64,000 nucleotides of DNA from Thalassobacillus sp. CUG 92003 (GTDB taxonomy: Bacteria; Bacillota; Bacilli; Bacillales; Halobacillaceae), in assembly GCF_013618635.1 (NCBI RefSeq), contig NZ_JABLSJ010000002.1:1-64000 (forward strand), read 5' to 3'. A program made the position numbers and the translations under genes. Below the pieces are notes generated by a model, which worked only from the letters and a program-made list of their open reading frames with translations, was not told where the DNA came from and ran no database searches. This document shows positions 41,191 to 50,283 of the stretch, piece after piece. The stretch's first letter is position 1. Each line of letters opens with the position of its first letter.

Positions 41191-42189
41191 TTAAGAAACA
41201 GAAAAACCTTCTTCTTCTTTCACGCCATCTTTCTCTGTAAACGCATCAAGCAGAGCACGCACTTCATCGGTGGATTCTGTACTCATCAGCCGATTTCGCA
41301 AGTCACTCGCTCCCCGGAATCCGCGGACGTAAATCTTGAAAAAGCGGCGGAGCGGTCTGAAGAGACGGGGCTCCAGTTCTTCTGAGTACTTATCATGAAG
41401 ATCGAGCTGCAGGCGCAGGAGATCGAGGAGCTCTTCGCTGGTGTGTTCCTTCTTCTCTGTTTCGAAAGCGAACGGGTTATGGAAGATCCCTCGTCCGATC
41501 ATCACGCCGTCCACGCCATATTTTTCTACGAGTTCAAGTCCCGTCTGACGGTCGGGAATATCACCGTTGATCGTCAGAAGCGTATCAGGGGCGACCTCGT
41601 CACGGAGTTTTTTGATCTCCGGAATCAGTTCCCAGTGCGCATCGACATTGCTCATTTCCTTTTTCGTACGGAGATGGATGGACAGATTGACGATATCCTG
41701 TTCCAGAAGGTGCTTCAGCCAGTCGTGCCATTCCTCGACTTCCGTATAACCGAGCCGGGTCTTCACGCTGACGGGCAGTCCTCCCGCTTTGGCTTCCTGG
41801 ATGATCTTTGCTGCAACATCGGGGTGACGAATCAGGCCGCAGCCTTTCCCTTTAGTGGCAACATTTTGCGCAGGACAGCCCATGTTGATGTCCACACCGC
41901 GATAGCCCATTTCGGCCATGCCGATACTCATCTCCCGGAAGAGTTCGGGTTTGTCTCCCCAGATGTGGGCGACAATCGGCTGTTCATCTTCCGTGAACGT
42001 CAGACGCCCCCGTACGCTATCTATACCTTGCGGATGGCAGTAGCTTTCCGTATTCGTAAACTCTGTAAAAAACACGTCTGGCCGCGCTGCTTCACTCACG
42101 ACATGACGGAAAACGACATCCGTCACGGCTTCCATCGGCGCCAGCACAAAAAACGGCCGCGGCAGCTCATGCCAAAAATTATCTTTCAT
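41191..42189 (-). CDS. tRNA-dihydrouridine synthase
   Basis: FMN enzyme of 332 residues that reduces uridines in tRNA D loops. [13 protein letters not shown] (about 16-28), [21 protein letters not shown] (about 99-119, holding the catalytic Cys), VSVKTRLGY (about 139) and NGDIPD plus [10 protein letters not shown] (about 212-242) are the family landmarks. The form resembles the DusC-like group more than DusB of Bacillus. A palindrome GGGAAACGTGTTCCC lies in the leader near 42215. Ends at a strong terminator. Confidence 0.95.
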   Translation of the reverse strand: MKDNFWHELPRPFFVLAPMEAVTDVVFRHVVSEAARPDVFFTEFTNTESYCHPQGIDSVRGRLTFTEDEQPIVAHIWGDKPELFREMSIGMAEMGYRGVDINMGCPAQNVATKGKGCGLIRHPDVAAKIIQEAKAGGLPVSVKTRLGYTEVEEWHDWLKHLLEQDIVNLSIHLRTKKEMSNVDAHWELIPEIKKLRDEVAPDTLLTINGDIPDRQTGLELVEKYGVDGVMIGRGIFHNPFAFETEKKEHTSEELLDLLRLQLDLHDKYSEELEPRLFRPLRRFFKIYVRGFRGASDLRNRLMSTESTDEVRALLDAFTEKDGVKEEEGFSVS

Positions 42190-42529
42190 ATCTATCTGAA
42201 CCCTTTCCTTAAGGGAAACGTGTTCCCAAAATTAAAAAGTGAAAATGCTTCTCTTTTATCCCTTACCAATTCGGATGGATTTCAACCATTATATACTGTA
42301 ATACCATTAAGCGGAAAGTGCAAGGGAATGACTTGCTTTGTTTTGACAGTGGTCACACTCTCGCTTAAAAATATTAGATAATATTCGATATATATAATAT
42401 TAAATCTTTTTAAGGGGGGGCAGCGTTGACGAATACTATAAAACCATTTATGATAAATCATTTAATTTAACCAACCCTTCAAAGTTTCTTTCCAATGAGA
42501 ACAGGATTAAAAATGCAGACTCAATTAAA

Positions 42530-43309
42530 TTGGATCAATTAACACTCTCGGATGCATTTGAACATCTTCAAAAGACACAATCTTCGCCAGAAATAACCGT
42601 GTCCATTGTTCAAGAAAAGGAAGATGTCAACACTGATTATGAAGACTACTACAAGTCCTTAATTGAAAATAGCGGTGATCTTTCTAAACAAGAAAAGTAT
42701 GAACTGTCAGAAATGGTTAAGAATGTTGTTTCTATAAATCAAGAGTACAAGAGCGGCAACTGGACGAGCGACAAAGAAAGTATGTATCATTTGCAAACGC
42801 AAATGAAACTTGATGTAATAGCTGAAAAGCTCATGCCGTCCTCACTGAAAGAAAAGTTTAATAAGGCAACAGGGGAATACACGGAACGTAAATTACAAGA
42901 AACGGTGAATGTATCCCTTGAAACGTATCAAATCATCTATAACAGAGATAAAAATAAAAGTGGCCCCTTCGATAGGATAGCAGACCGCATGAAAGATGCG
43001 ATACAGGAGATTAAAGAGGGCAGTCATATTACTCAAAGAGAACAAGAACAATATAAAGCTCTTTATTCACAAATAGACGTTAAGAACGGTCCTTCCTTTC
43101 AACAGGGCTACGAAAAAGTAATGGAAGGTTATGAGAACATCCAGAAACAGCAGCTTTCTGGCCATTGGAACAGCTCAAGCCAATCCCGTACAGATGAAAT
43201 TGTTGAACTTTTAAGGGAGGATTGGAATGCGTTTGTAAATTCAACATCTTCATTTCATGAGTACCCAGTCTTCTCTAAGAAAAGCTTTATATTAGACAGC
43301 CGGATATAA
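42530..43309 (+). CDS. Hypothetical protein with uncertain or lost start
   Basis: Unrecognised; 259 residues from TTG 42530, hydrophilic and helical with many Lys, Glu and Gln, no membrane segment. That TTG has no ribosome site. The frame stays open upstream to 42404 and reads as natural protein (VDEYYKTIYDKSFNLTNP, then NENRIKNADSIKLDQ), but contains no ATG, GTG or TTG. A good ribosome site, AAGGGGGGG at 42412-42420, with TTG 42426 sits in another frame that stops at once. So the real start was probably put out of frame near 42426-42440, or an unusual start codon is used. Confidence 0.5.
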   Translation: MDQLTLSDAFEHLQKTQSSPEITVSIVQEKEDVNTDYEDYYKSLIENSGDLSKQEKYELSEMVKNVVSINQEYKSGNWTSDKESMYHLQTQMKLDVIAEKLMPSSLKEKFNKATGEYTERKLQETVNVSLETYQIIYNRDKNKSGPFDRIADRMKDAIQEIKEGSHITQREQEQYKALYSQIDVKNGPSFQQGYEKVMEGYENIQKQQLSGHWNSSSQSRTDEIVELLREDWNAFVNSTSSFHEYPVFSKKSFILDSRI

Positions 43310-43318
43310 GATGTTATC

Positions 43319-43360
43319 AAAAAAAGTGCCTGTTCTTCATAAATAGAACAGGCACTTTTC
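43319..43360. terminator. Bidirectional terminator
   Basis: AAAAGTGCCTGTTCT (43321-43335) and AGAACAGGCACTTTT (43344-43358) form a perfect 15-bp stem between converging genes. Confidence 0.92.
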
Positions 43361-43361
43361 T

Positions 43362-44435
43362 TTATTGATAATTCACAATTGCCGGACTTGGATCAAGCTT
43401 CACAACTTGCTCCGGAGTCATGACAGGCTTATCTTTGTTATAGAAAACTTTAAATCCGCCATACTGGGACGGCTTATCACGCACGTATTTTTTATACAGC
43501 GCCATTTTGTCTGCAGAGTTGCCCCAGCCATCAAAGTTAAGGGCCACTTCAACGTTGTCGGTCGGCTGGATGGCTTTTTTATTGGTCAGTACATGCTCTG
43601 TAAACTGGTGGACGAGCACGAACTTGTCGGGCAGATTATTTTCTTCGGTCAGCTGGGATACATATTCGACCGCTTTTTGAACTTCTTTTCCATTGACCTT
43701 GCCGAGGTCTTCACCTGGTACTTGGCCTTCTTCAATTCGGAATTCGGTGTCGATGGCCAGGTGGACGTTCGGGTGCTTCAGCCATTTCTTGATGCTCTTC
43801 ACTTGATTCATGACGGTATCGGCGCCGAGCTGGAGATCGAGAAGAACGAGCGCATCATGTTTTTCTGCGAGTTCGACATACTTCTTGGTCTTTTCATCTG
43901 AAAGTTTGCTGACGTATGTGTTATCAGGGCCAGGCGCGCGTTGGGCCATCGTTGTAATCAACTCGATTGTGGGAATGGCTGGGCGCTCAGGATCAGCATT
44001 CGAGTAGGCTTGAGCCTGCTCCTTGAGCTCTTTCATAAACTTCTCCGGCTTCATCGTGCCGAGAATGCCCATATTTTCCGATAGCGGGGTGCCGTAATAT
44101 GCTACAAGCCTATGATTCTTCAGCGGGCCGTCTGTGTTATCTTCCATATCCTTGGCGAGTGTTTCACCAGCGGGGACGGCACGGGAAGGATCACTGCTGA
44201 AGGCACCCTCTTGCTCTGGCATATTTTTCAGCTCTTCCTCCGACAGCTTTTCTTTCAGGGGGACAGCATCTTCAGAAGGCTCTATTGCTTGATAAGGAGG
44301 CGCCGGCTCCTTTTGTTCCGGTTCACTTGCGTTTGTAGGAGCGTCTTCTGCTTCTTTGGATGCCTGTTCGGAACAAGCCCCAAGCACACCTACAAGTAAG
44401 ACGGCTATCAGCAACGTTGAGAGTTTATTAATCAT
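43362..44435 (-). CDS. Predicted lipoprotein (357 aa)
   Basis: Exported lipid-anchored protein; start at MINKL with AAGGAAG 8 nt upstream. Signal peptide with lipobox LLVGVLGAC (Cys about 21), then a Glu/Pro/Ala-rich linker to about 60, then a globular domain. That domain starts with a beta strand motif RLVAYYGTPL and contains ALVLLDLQLGAD and AIDTEFRIEEG, spaced like strands of a TIM barrel; similar to uncharacterised lipoproteins of Bacilli and actinobacteria. It could be a glycosidase-like protein, but I see no proof of activity. Confidence 0.8.
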   Translation of the reverse strand: MINKLSTLLIAVLLVGVLGACSEQASKEAEDAPTNASEPEQKEPAPPYQAIEPSEDAVPLKEKLSEEELKNMPEQEGAFSSDPSRAVPAGETLAKDMEDNTDGPLKNHRLVAYYGTPLSENMGILGTMKPEKFMKELKEQAQAYSNADPERPAIPTIELITTMAQRAPGPDNTYVSKLSDEKTKKYVELAEKHDALVLLDLQLGADTVMNQVKSIKKWLKHPNVHLAIDTEFRIEEGQVPGEDLGKVNGKEVQKAVEYVSQLTEENNLPDKFVLVHQFTEHVLTNKKAIQPTDNVEVALNFDGWGNSADKMALYKKYVRDKPSQYGGFKVFYNKDKPVMTPEQVVKLDPSPAIVNYQ

Positions 44436-44712
44436 GTCTAACACTTCCTTTATGTAGAGAGGTTGGGTTAAAAGGTATAATTTAGAAAAAATGCTAACAT
44501 ATTTTTCTAGGGTTGAGGCTTTTTGTCACGAGATTGAAAAATAATTATTATATGTGAGTTGCTAGTTTACTCATTACATTGCGTACATAGCCCTCTATTA
44601 AAACCCACACCGTTTCCTAACACAAGAATACGATAGTAGGAAAACTACACGTATTGATAGAGGTGAAGGAAATGGAGGCCGACTCGTATTTTTTTGAAGG
44701 ACAGGTGAAATC

Positions 44713-46023
44713 GTGACTCCGATAGATCCGTTTTATGACGAAGCACGGGAGGAGTGGAATCGTGCTATACACAAATTTCCGTTGGTGATCGTGTATCGTG
44801 AACGAAAGCAGGATGTGGTGAATGCGATTAGTTGGGCACGAAAGCATCGCGTTGGTATCCGCATCAGGTCTGGGGGTCACCATTATGAAGGATATTCGAT
44901 TGGAAATAGTGTATTGGTCATTGATATCAGTCGCTTGAACGCGGTGGAACTGGACAAGAAACGTAACATATTACAAATGGAGGCAGGCGCTAAGAATTCG
45001 GAAGTGTATGATTTCGTTGGTTCCAGGGGCTACGCTTTCCCAGGGGGGACCTGCCCGACTGTTGGGGTCTCCGGTTTTACACTTGGGGGTGGCTGGGGAT
45101 TCTCCAGCAGACTGTACGGGTTAGGCTGTGACAGCTTGATTGAACTGGAAATGGTGAATGACAAGGGAAGGCTGATCACGGCGAATAAATATCGCAACCC
45201 CGATCTTTTCTGGGCATGCCGTGGTGCGGGTGGCGGGAACTTCGGTGTCGTTGTCAGCATGTCCTTTCAGCTGCCAAACCCTACAAACCCAGATGTCACG
45301 CTCGTCAGACTTTATTATGTAGATACAACGAAGGCGAAGCAGGCACACGTGATGAACATATGGCAAAACTGGCTGCCCTGCTTGGATAAGCGTATGACGC
45401 TGGTCGCCAGTTTTTACAATGCAGCAGGGGAAGGGTTGGGCATCTTTGCAACGGGATTCTTTTATGGTTCACCAGAAGAAGCACGGGAGATTTTACAACC
45501 TTTTGCGGAGGTGGAAGGGTTTCGTCTGGAGCTTGAGGAATCCTCCTTCCTTGCAGCGGTGAAAAAGGTGGAAGCTACCTATCCGCCGCATGAAAAATTC
45601 AAATCGACGGGAAGGTTTGTTGACAGGAGCTATTCCCTTGGCGAGCTGGATGATATAGCTGGATTGGTACAGAACCCAGCCGACGGTTCTGTTTATGCGG
45701 CCGTCTCCTTTTATGCCATGGGAGGAGAAATCCGCAATGTCGGCAAAAGGGAAACTTCTTTCTTCTATAGGGATGCCACGTACATTATGGGCATCCAGTC
45801 TGTATGGACCGACGATACGTATGCAAATGAAAACGAGGATTGGGTCCGCGAGCGTTTTGAGTTTATCAAAAGCATGACGGAAGGTTCGTATGTGAATTTT
45901 CCCATTGATAAACTTAAAAACTATGAGTGTGAGTATTTCGGGGGCAATGTGAAGAGGTTGGAGCGGGTGAATGAGAAGTATGATCCGAATCAAGTATTTA
46001 AGTTTCCTCAGGCGTTAAGGTGA
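44713..46023 (+). CDS. FAD-linked berberine-bridge-type oxidoreductase (YgaK/CotQ-like)
   Basis: 436 residues, GTG start behind ACAGGTG. FAD-binding PCMH domain with RSGGHHYEGYSIGN (about 56-69; the first His of the pair is the usual covalent FAD link) and GGTCPTVGVSGFTLGGGWG (about 112-130; Cys is the second possible link). The C-terminal BBE segment is YECEYFGGNVKRLERVNEKYDPNQVF. Oxidises sugars or alcohols in other members; two Bacillus subtilis relatives exist, one a spore-coat protein. Single gene, substrate unknown. Confidence 0.88.
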   Translation: MTPIDPFYDEAREEWNRAIHKFPLVIVYRERKQDVVNAISWARKHRVGIRIRSGGHHYEGYSIGNSVLVIDISRLNAVELDKKRNILQMEAGAKNSEVYDFVGSRGYAFPGGTCPTVGVSGFTLGGGWGFSSRLYGLGCDSLIELEMVNDKGRLITANKYRNPDLFWACRGAGGGNFGVVVSMSFQLPNPTNPDVTLVRLYYVDTTKAKQAHVMNIWQNWLPCLDKRMTLVASFYNAAGEGLGIFATGFFYGSPEEAREILQPFAEVEGFRLELEESSFLAAVKKVEATYPPHEKFKSTGRFVDRSYSLGELDDIAGLVQNPADGSVYAAVSFYAMGGEIRNVGKRETSFFYRDATYIMGIQSVWTDDTYANENEDWVRERFEFIKSMTEGSYVNFPIDKLKNYECEYFGGNVKRLERVNEKYDPNQVFKFPQALR

Positions 46024-46056
46024 ATGGGCATGGAGTGAGAGCTCTATGTCCTTTTT

Positions 46057-46155
46057 TCATTTAACGCTTATTCCCTTTTCGTCGACGAACTTTTTTTCAA
46101 TTACGAGAATGCCAGTTATGATTGCGGAAACGCCGATGATATCGATCACAGTCAT
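46057..46155 (-). CDS. 32-residue small membrane peptide
   Basis: ATG at 46155 (minus strand) with AAAGGAG 8 nt upstream. The peptide has one membrane helix (VIDIIGVSAIITGILVI) followed by a basic/acidic tail EKKFVDEKGISVK. It lies in the gap between the berberine-bridge gene and the sugar transporter, pointing back toward the former. Codon layout and ribosome site favour a real gene. Function unknown. Confidence 0.55.
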   Translation of the reverse strand: MTVIDIIGVSAIITGILVIEKKFVDEKGISVK

Positions 46156-46373
46156 GTGGTAGTCTCCTTTTTTGGGTTCATTTGATTTAAGTTTCTTTTC
46201 CTTTTTATGCTGGCGTAATTTTAACATTTAGAGCGAAGGTGCCGCTACGGGGCTAGAGATTACTCCGGGCAAAGCATGCAAAACGAAGTGAATATGGGTG
46301 AGTATACTACCTAAGTGTTACCTCATTTTCGTCCAACATGCAGGAAAGACTCATGGCCTATGAATATCTGCTC

Positions 46374-46404
46374 AACTTAGTTTGTCCACTATACAAACTA
46401 AGTT
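46374..46404. promoter_or_regulatory. XylR operator
   Basis: AACTTAGTTTGT-N7-ACAAACTAAGTT is a perfect 12-bp dyad and contains the Bacillus xyl operator halves TTAGTTTGT/ACAAACTAA. It lies about 80 bp before the sugar transporter gene. No xylR, xylA or xylB is in the window. Confidence 0.8.
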
Positions 46405-46424
46405 ACAGTTGGTAAAATTTATGT

Positions 46425-46439
46425 ATGAAAGCGATTACG
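46425..46439. promoter_or_regulatory. Candidate cre (CcpA) site
   Basis: ATGAAAGCGATTACG matches the catabolite-responsive element consensus WTGNAANCGNWNNCW except for the last base. Just downstream of the XylR operator, so glucose would repress the transporter. Confidence 0.65.
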
Positions 46440-46485
46440 AAAATGAGAGGAGGAAGGAGTAGTTTTAGCTGCTGCTCTGCCAGAA

Positions 46486-47907
46486 ATGAACAAGCATAAG
46501 GGCGTGTACATTGTTCTCATCACATTGGTGGCGACGCTTGGGGGATTGCTCTTCGGGTATGATACGGCTGTGATTTCAGGCGCGGAAGGTTCGCTGCAAA
46601 CGTACTTCGCTGATGGGCAATTAAGTTCGCTCGTTCACGGGTTAACGGTTTCAAGTGCATTGATCGGTTGTATTATAGGTGGTTTGTTGTCCGGGTTCTT
46701 TGCTTCCAAGGTGGGCCGTAAACGCACCCTGATTTTGTCCGCCGTTCTATTCTTGGCCTCTGCTTTAGGTTCTGCTTATCCTGAAGTGTTGTTTTTTACT
46801 GCAGGGGAACCTACATATGGGCTTCTCTTCACATTTAATCTCTACCGCATCATAGGGGGAATTGGCGTAGGGCTTGCGTCCGCTGTTGCTCCTATGTATA
46901 TCGGCGAAGTGGCGCCGTCCGAAATTCGCGGCAGAATGGTATCACTGAACCAATTCGCTATCATCTTTGGCATGCTGGTCGTTTATTTTGTGAACTGGGG
47001 CATTGCCAGGGGCCAGACGGAAGCATGGGTGAACGAAACAGGCTGGCGGTTGATGTTTGCCTCAGAGGCGATTCCGGCTTTATTATTCCTGCTGCTTTTG
47101 TTCACCGTTCCAGAAACACCGCGTTTTTTAGCTTCCCAGCAGAAGCAGAATGAAGCGCTGAAGGTTTTGAAGCGGATCTATGATGAGACGATGGCCAAGG
47201 CGACGTTATATGAAATCAACCAATCCTTCGATACGAAACGAGGTAAACTCCTCTCCTTCGGTGTATCAATCGTTGTGGTCGGCATTTTGCTGTCTGTTTT
47301 CCAACAATTTGTAGGCATTAACGTGGCCTTATATTACGCCCCGCGTATCTTTGAAAGCATGGGAGCGGCCCGGGACGCGTCGATGTTCCAAACGATCATC
47401 ATGGGGCTTGTGAACGTCATTTTCACGGTTATTGCTATTCTCACGGTCGACAAGTTTGGAAGGAAACCTTTGCTGATCATCGGCTCAATCGGCATGACCA
47501 TTGGAATGTTCGGGGTCGCAAGCCTTGCCTTTGCCGGCAGCATCGGGATAGCGACGCTGGTCTTCATCATCATCTACACGGCTTCATTCATGATGTCCTG
47601 GGGGCCGATTGTATGGGTGCTGATTTCTGAGATTTTTCCCAACAAAATCCGAGGAAAAGCGGTGGCGATCGCTGTAGCCGCTCAGTGGGCTGCAAACTAT
47701 TTCATTTCTTCCACGTATCCAATGATGATGGAATTCAGCGGTGGTTTGACGTACAGCTTTTACGGTGTGATGAGCATTTTATCCGGTTTGTTTGTCTGGA
47801 AATTTGTTCCGGAAACGAAAGGGAAATCGCTGGAGCAGCTTGAAATGAGATTGAGGAAGAAACAGTCATCCGAGGACACTAACACCTCATATACGCAATC
47901 GAATTAA
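46486..47907 (+). CDS. MFS sugar:proton symporter, probably for xylose
   Basis: 12-helix sugar porter of 473 residues. Family signatures: GGLLFGYDTAVISGAEGSL (about 19-37), GRKRTLI (about 85), the GRMVSLNQF block, PETPRFL (about 208), GRKPLLIIG (about 326) and PETKGKSLEQLE near the end. The XylR operator and cre site upstream point to D-xylose, although related carriers take arabinose or galactose. ATG 46486 is about 30 nt from the AGGAGGAAGGAG site, farther than usual; no better in-frame start exists, so the exact start is uncertain. Confidence 0.9.
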   Translation: MNKHKGVYIVLITLVATLGGLLFGYDTAVISGAEGSLQTYFADGQLSSLVHGLTVSSALIGCIIGGLLSGFFASKVGRKRTLILSAVLFLASALGSAYPEVLFFTAGEPTYGLLFTFNLYRIIGGIGVGLASAVAPMYIGEVAPSEIRGRMVSLNQFAIIFGMLVVYFVNWGIARGQTEAWVNETGWRLMFASEAIPALLFLLLLFTVPETPRFLASQQKQNEALKVLKRIYDETMAKATLYEINQSFDTKRGKLLSFGVSIVVVGILLSVFQQFVGINVALYYAPRIFESMGAARDASMFQTIIMGLVNVIFTVIAILTVDKFGRKPLLIIGSIGMTIGMFGVASLAFAGSIGIATLVFIIIYTASFMMSWGPIVWVLISEIFPNKIRGKAVAIAVAAQWAANYFISSTYPMMMEFSGGLTYSFYGVMSILSGLFVWKFVPETKGKSLEQLEMRLRKKQSSEDTNTSYTQSN

Positions 47908-47916
47908 TTAAAAACT

Positions 47917-47949
47917 CCCCTTCCTGTCCACGTGGCAGGAAGGGGCTTT
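47917..47949. terminator. Bidirectional terminator
   Basis: CCCCTTCCTG (47917-47926) with CAGGAAGGGG (47936-47945) between converging genes. Confidence 0.85.
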
Positions 47950-47957
47950 ATGAGCTC

Positions 47958-48821
47958 TTAACTACGAGGCAGCTTGTCCGGATTCAACGTAATATACAAT
48001 TCCTCGATTTGGCCTTTCGTAATATAAAAACTGAGCGTGCCGTACAGCGCGCCATTCATATAGTACAGAATAGCGGGCTGGCCATTGATAGTGGTCATGT
48101 CACTAAAAGTGGCTTCCGGGACTTTTTTTGCAATACCGTATAGAAAAGCCAGTACGTTGGATGCGGATTCAATCGGCCGAACAGCTGATTTAACTTTGCC
48201 TCCGCCATCCGAATAGAGGGTGACCTGATCCGAGATCAGATCTAACAGGATTTCGGTATTTTGTGTTTCGAATGCCTGGATAAAGTGGTTGATTAGGGAT
48301 TGATTGTGCTCATAGTGTAAGCTTTCGTTCTCGACACCCGAGATTTTGTGCTTGGCCCGGCTGAAAACTTTTCTGCAGTTATCTTGGCTTTTTTCAATGA
48401 TGTCGGCAATTTCTGTATAAGAAAAATCGAACACGTCTCTCAGGAGCAGTACGGCGCGTTCATCGGGGTTCAAATGCTCCATCATCCGTAAATAGGCGAT
48501 GCTTAAGCCTTCTTTCTGCAGGAGAGCCTGGGAGGGATCGCCCTCAAATTCGTTCTCGAGTAGAAGCGGTTCGGGGTTCCATGGCCCCATGTAATGTTCT
48601 CGGCGGTACCGGGCTGATTTTAAGACATCGAGGCACCGGTTCGTCATCATTTTACAGAGGTAGGCTTTTTTATTTTCCAGCTTTTCTTCCGGAATTTGAT
48701 AGGCTTTTAAAAATGTTTCGTGCATTGCATCTTCGGTTTCAGTTATCGAACCTAGCATCCGGTAACCTAATGAAAACAGTAACGGTTTAAAGTGCAGGTA
48801 CTCATCGTTACTAATTTGCAA
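47958..48821 (-). CDS. ECF41-type sigma factor (SigJ-like) with SnoaL-like C-terminus
   Basis: 287-residue extracytoplasmic-function sigma factor. Sigma region 2 (about 10-75, ETEDAMHETFLKAY) and region 4 (about 115-165, AVLLLRDVFDFSYTEIADII) are followed by a SnoaL_2-like domain of about 110 residues that in ECF41 factors replaces the anti-sigma factor. The two ECF41 marker motifs are present: DGGGK (near 209) and NPDKL (near 280). TTG start behind GAGGCGAT, overlapping the end of the oxidoreductase gene by 11 nt. The operon has an ECF41-type promoter, so the factor should activate itself. Confidence 0.93.
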   Translation of the reverse strand: MQISNDEYLHFKPLLFSLGYRMLGSITETEDAMHETFLKAYQIPEEKLENKKAYLCKMMTNRCLDVLKSARYRREHYMGPWNPEPLLLENEFEGDPSQALLQKEGLSIAYLRMMEHLNPDERAVLLLRDVFDFSYTEIADIIEKSQDNCRKVFSRAKHKISGVENESLHYEHNQSLINHFIQAFETQNTEILLDLISDQVTLYSDGGGKVKSAVRPIESASNVLAFLYGIAKKVPEATFSDMTTINGQPAILYYMNGALYGTLSFYITKGQIEELYITLNPDKLPRS

Positions 48822-50106
48822 GGGATCGCCTCGTTTCTTTTTGAATGATAGCTTCAGCGGCTTGTTTTCCGCTGCTGACGGCTCCTTCTGATAGTATAGA
48901 ACGGGGATGAGCCCAGTCTCCCGCTATATATAAGTTAGAAAGGCCTGTTTCCGAACGCTGAAACATGTTTTCCTCTCCTGGTTGCGGTAAGCGTTGATTG
49001 ACGGTCAATTGGGGGAGGCAGCGGCTTGTTATCCTGTACGCTTGCCAGCCGGGCTGGATCATCTCTAAGTAGTCTTCCAGTTCTTTTTTGACTTGCTTGC
49101 CATCTATCTTATCGTCCGGATGGTGATATTTAAACACGTGAAGCACGACATTGTCTCCATTATCTGAAAGTCGGGCAGATTGGGAATGGACGGCGAAATA
49201 GAAAGGTGCTCTCAGACTTAGGGCAAACAATCGTTCAGGACGGGGAAGCTGGGTCAAAGCGACGTCTAAAGTTGCCCCTTTTATGGGCGTGGTCTCGGCA
49301 AAACCATCCCGATTAGGAAACGTAATCGCCTCACTTAACAGGTCGTTCAGTTCATGAGGGCCTGCGGTGCTGAGTACATAGTTCGCGAGAATGCTTTCAC
49401 CCCTGAGGACATCCACCTTGAATGTTTCACCCTCATCCAGGTCAATGCGTTTGACGGCTGAACGTGTTTGCACGTGAACACCTGAGATGACAGCCTGGTT
49501 ATGAAGTTGATCCATCAGCGATTGCCACCCACCGTCGACATAGAGGACACCAGCCATCCCCGTCTTCATATGGTACAGCATGACCTTTGCGCTCACCTTT
49601 TCAGGCGTATGGCAATACATTACCAGCCTCCCGAGCGTATAGAGTAAGGCCTGAACGTTGTGTGATGAGGCTATCCGCCTTACCCATTCCTCGTAAGTCT
49701 GCTCGGCTAAATGATGGGGATCAACCTGATTGATTTTCATCAACACCTTGCCCCATTCTATACGTTCTTTCCAACTCAATAGCTTAGATGACAGTATACC
49801 TGAAGGGTTGAACGGTGCGGCATATTCTTTGTTGTTCTCAATTAATACGCCGTCTACTTTGGGCACGTTTTCATTAAGTTTAACACCTAACTCGTCGAAG
49901 ATAGGTGCAGCATAACCTTTTTTATAAAGGGCGTGGGGACCCAAATTGAAATAGTTGTGATCGATCTGATCGGTTCGGGCCCTGCCGCCTATGGTGGTGC
50001 CGCTTTCTAATAGTAAGACAGATAGATGCGTTTTAGCGAGATAATTGGCTGCGACATAACCTGCTAAACCGCCGCCTATGATGACAACATCCCATGTTTG
50101 TGTCAT
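48811..50106 (-). CDS. FAD-dependent amine-oxidase/phytoene-dehydrogenase-like oxidoreductase
   Basis: 431 residues from ATG 50106, which has AAGGAGG 7 nt upstream. N-terminal dinucleotide motif VVIIGGGLAGYVAANYL (about 7-23), then LLLESGTTIGGRARTD, and a C-terminal FAD segment NLYIAGDWAHPRSILSEGAVSSGKQAA. ECF41 sigma factors are known to lie beside oxidoreductase, carboxymuconolactone-decarboxylase-like or epimerase genes, and this is such a pair. It precedes the sigma gene in the same operon. Substrate unknown. Confidence 0.9.
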   Translation of the reverse strand: MTQTWDVVIIGGGLAGYVAANYLAKTHLSVLLLESGTTIGGRARTDQIDHNYFNLGPHALYKKGYAAPIFDELGVKLNENVPKVDGVLIENNKEYAAPFNPSGILSSKLLSWKERIEWGKVLMKINQVDPHHLAEQTYEEWVRRIASSHNVQALLYTLGRLVMYCHTPEKVSAKVMLYHMKTGMAGVLYVDGGWQSLMDQLHNQAVISGVHVQTRSAVKRIDLDEGETFKVDVLRGESILANYVLSTAGPHELNDLLSEAITFPNRDGFAETTPIKGATLDVALTQLPRPERLFALSLRAPFYFAVHSQSARLSDNGDNVVLHVFKYHHPDDKIDGKQVKKELEDYLEMIQPGWQAYRITSRCLPQLTVNQRLPQPGEENMFQRSETGLSNLYIAGDWAHPRSILSEGAVSSGKQAAEAIIQKETRRSLAN

Positions 50107-50142
50107 ACGTGAACCTCCTTTTTTGTGCTGTTCATCCCTCAT

Positions 50143-50169
50143 AACGAGGAGTGGTGAGGATGTGTGACA
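50143..50169 (-). promoter_or_regulatory. ECF41-type promoter
   Basis: On the minus strand TGTCACA (50169-50163), 16 bp, then CGTT (50146-50143). The known ECF41 pattern is TGTCACA-N16-CGTC. It lies about 37 bp before the oxidoreductase start. Confidence 0.75.
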
Positions 50170-50283
50170 CTTTTATAAAAAAATTGTTTTGGAAATCGCT
50201 TACTTTCGATCAGCTACGTTTTGTTTTGCCTCAAAGTGGAATCAGACAACTGTGAGTTTTTTTAATACAAGGAGGCGAATCTG

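Noticed and set aside
41395-42381. 328-codon plus-strand open frame opposite the dihydrouridine synthase gene
   Set aside because: Antisense to a clear enzyme gene with all motifs; no ribosome site.
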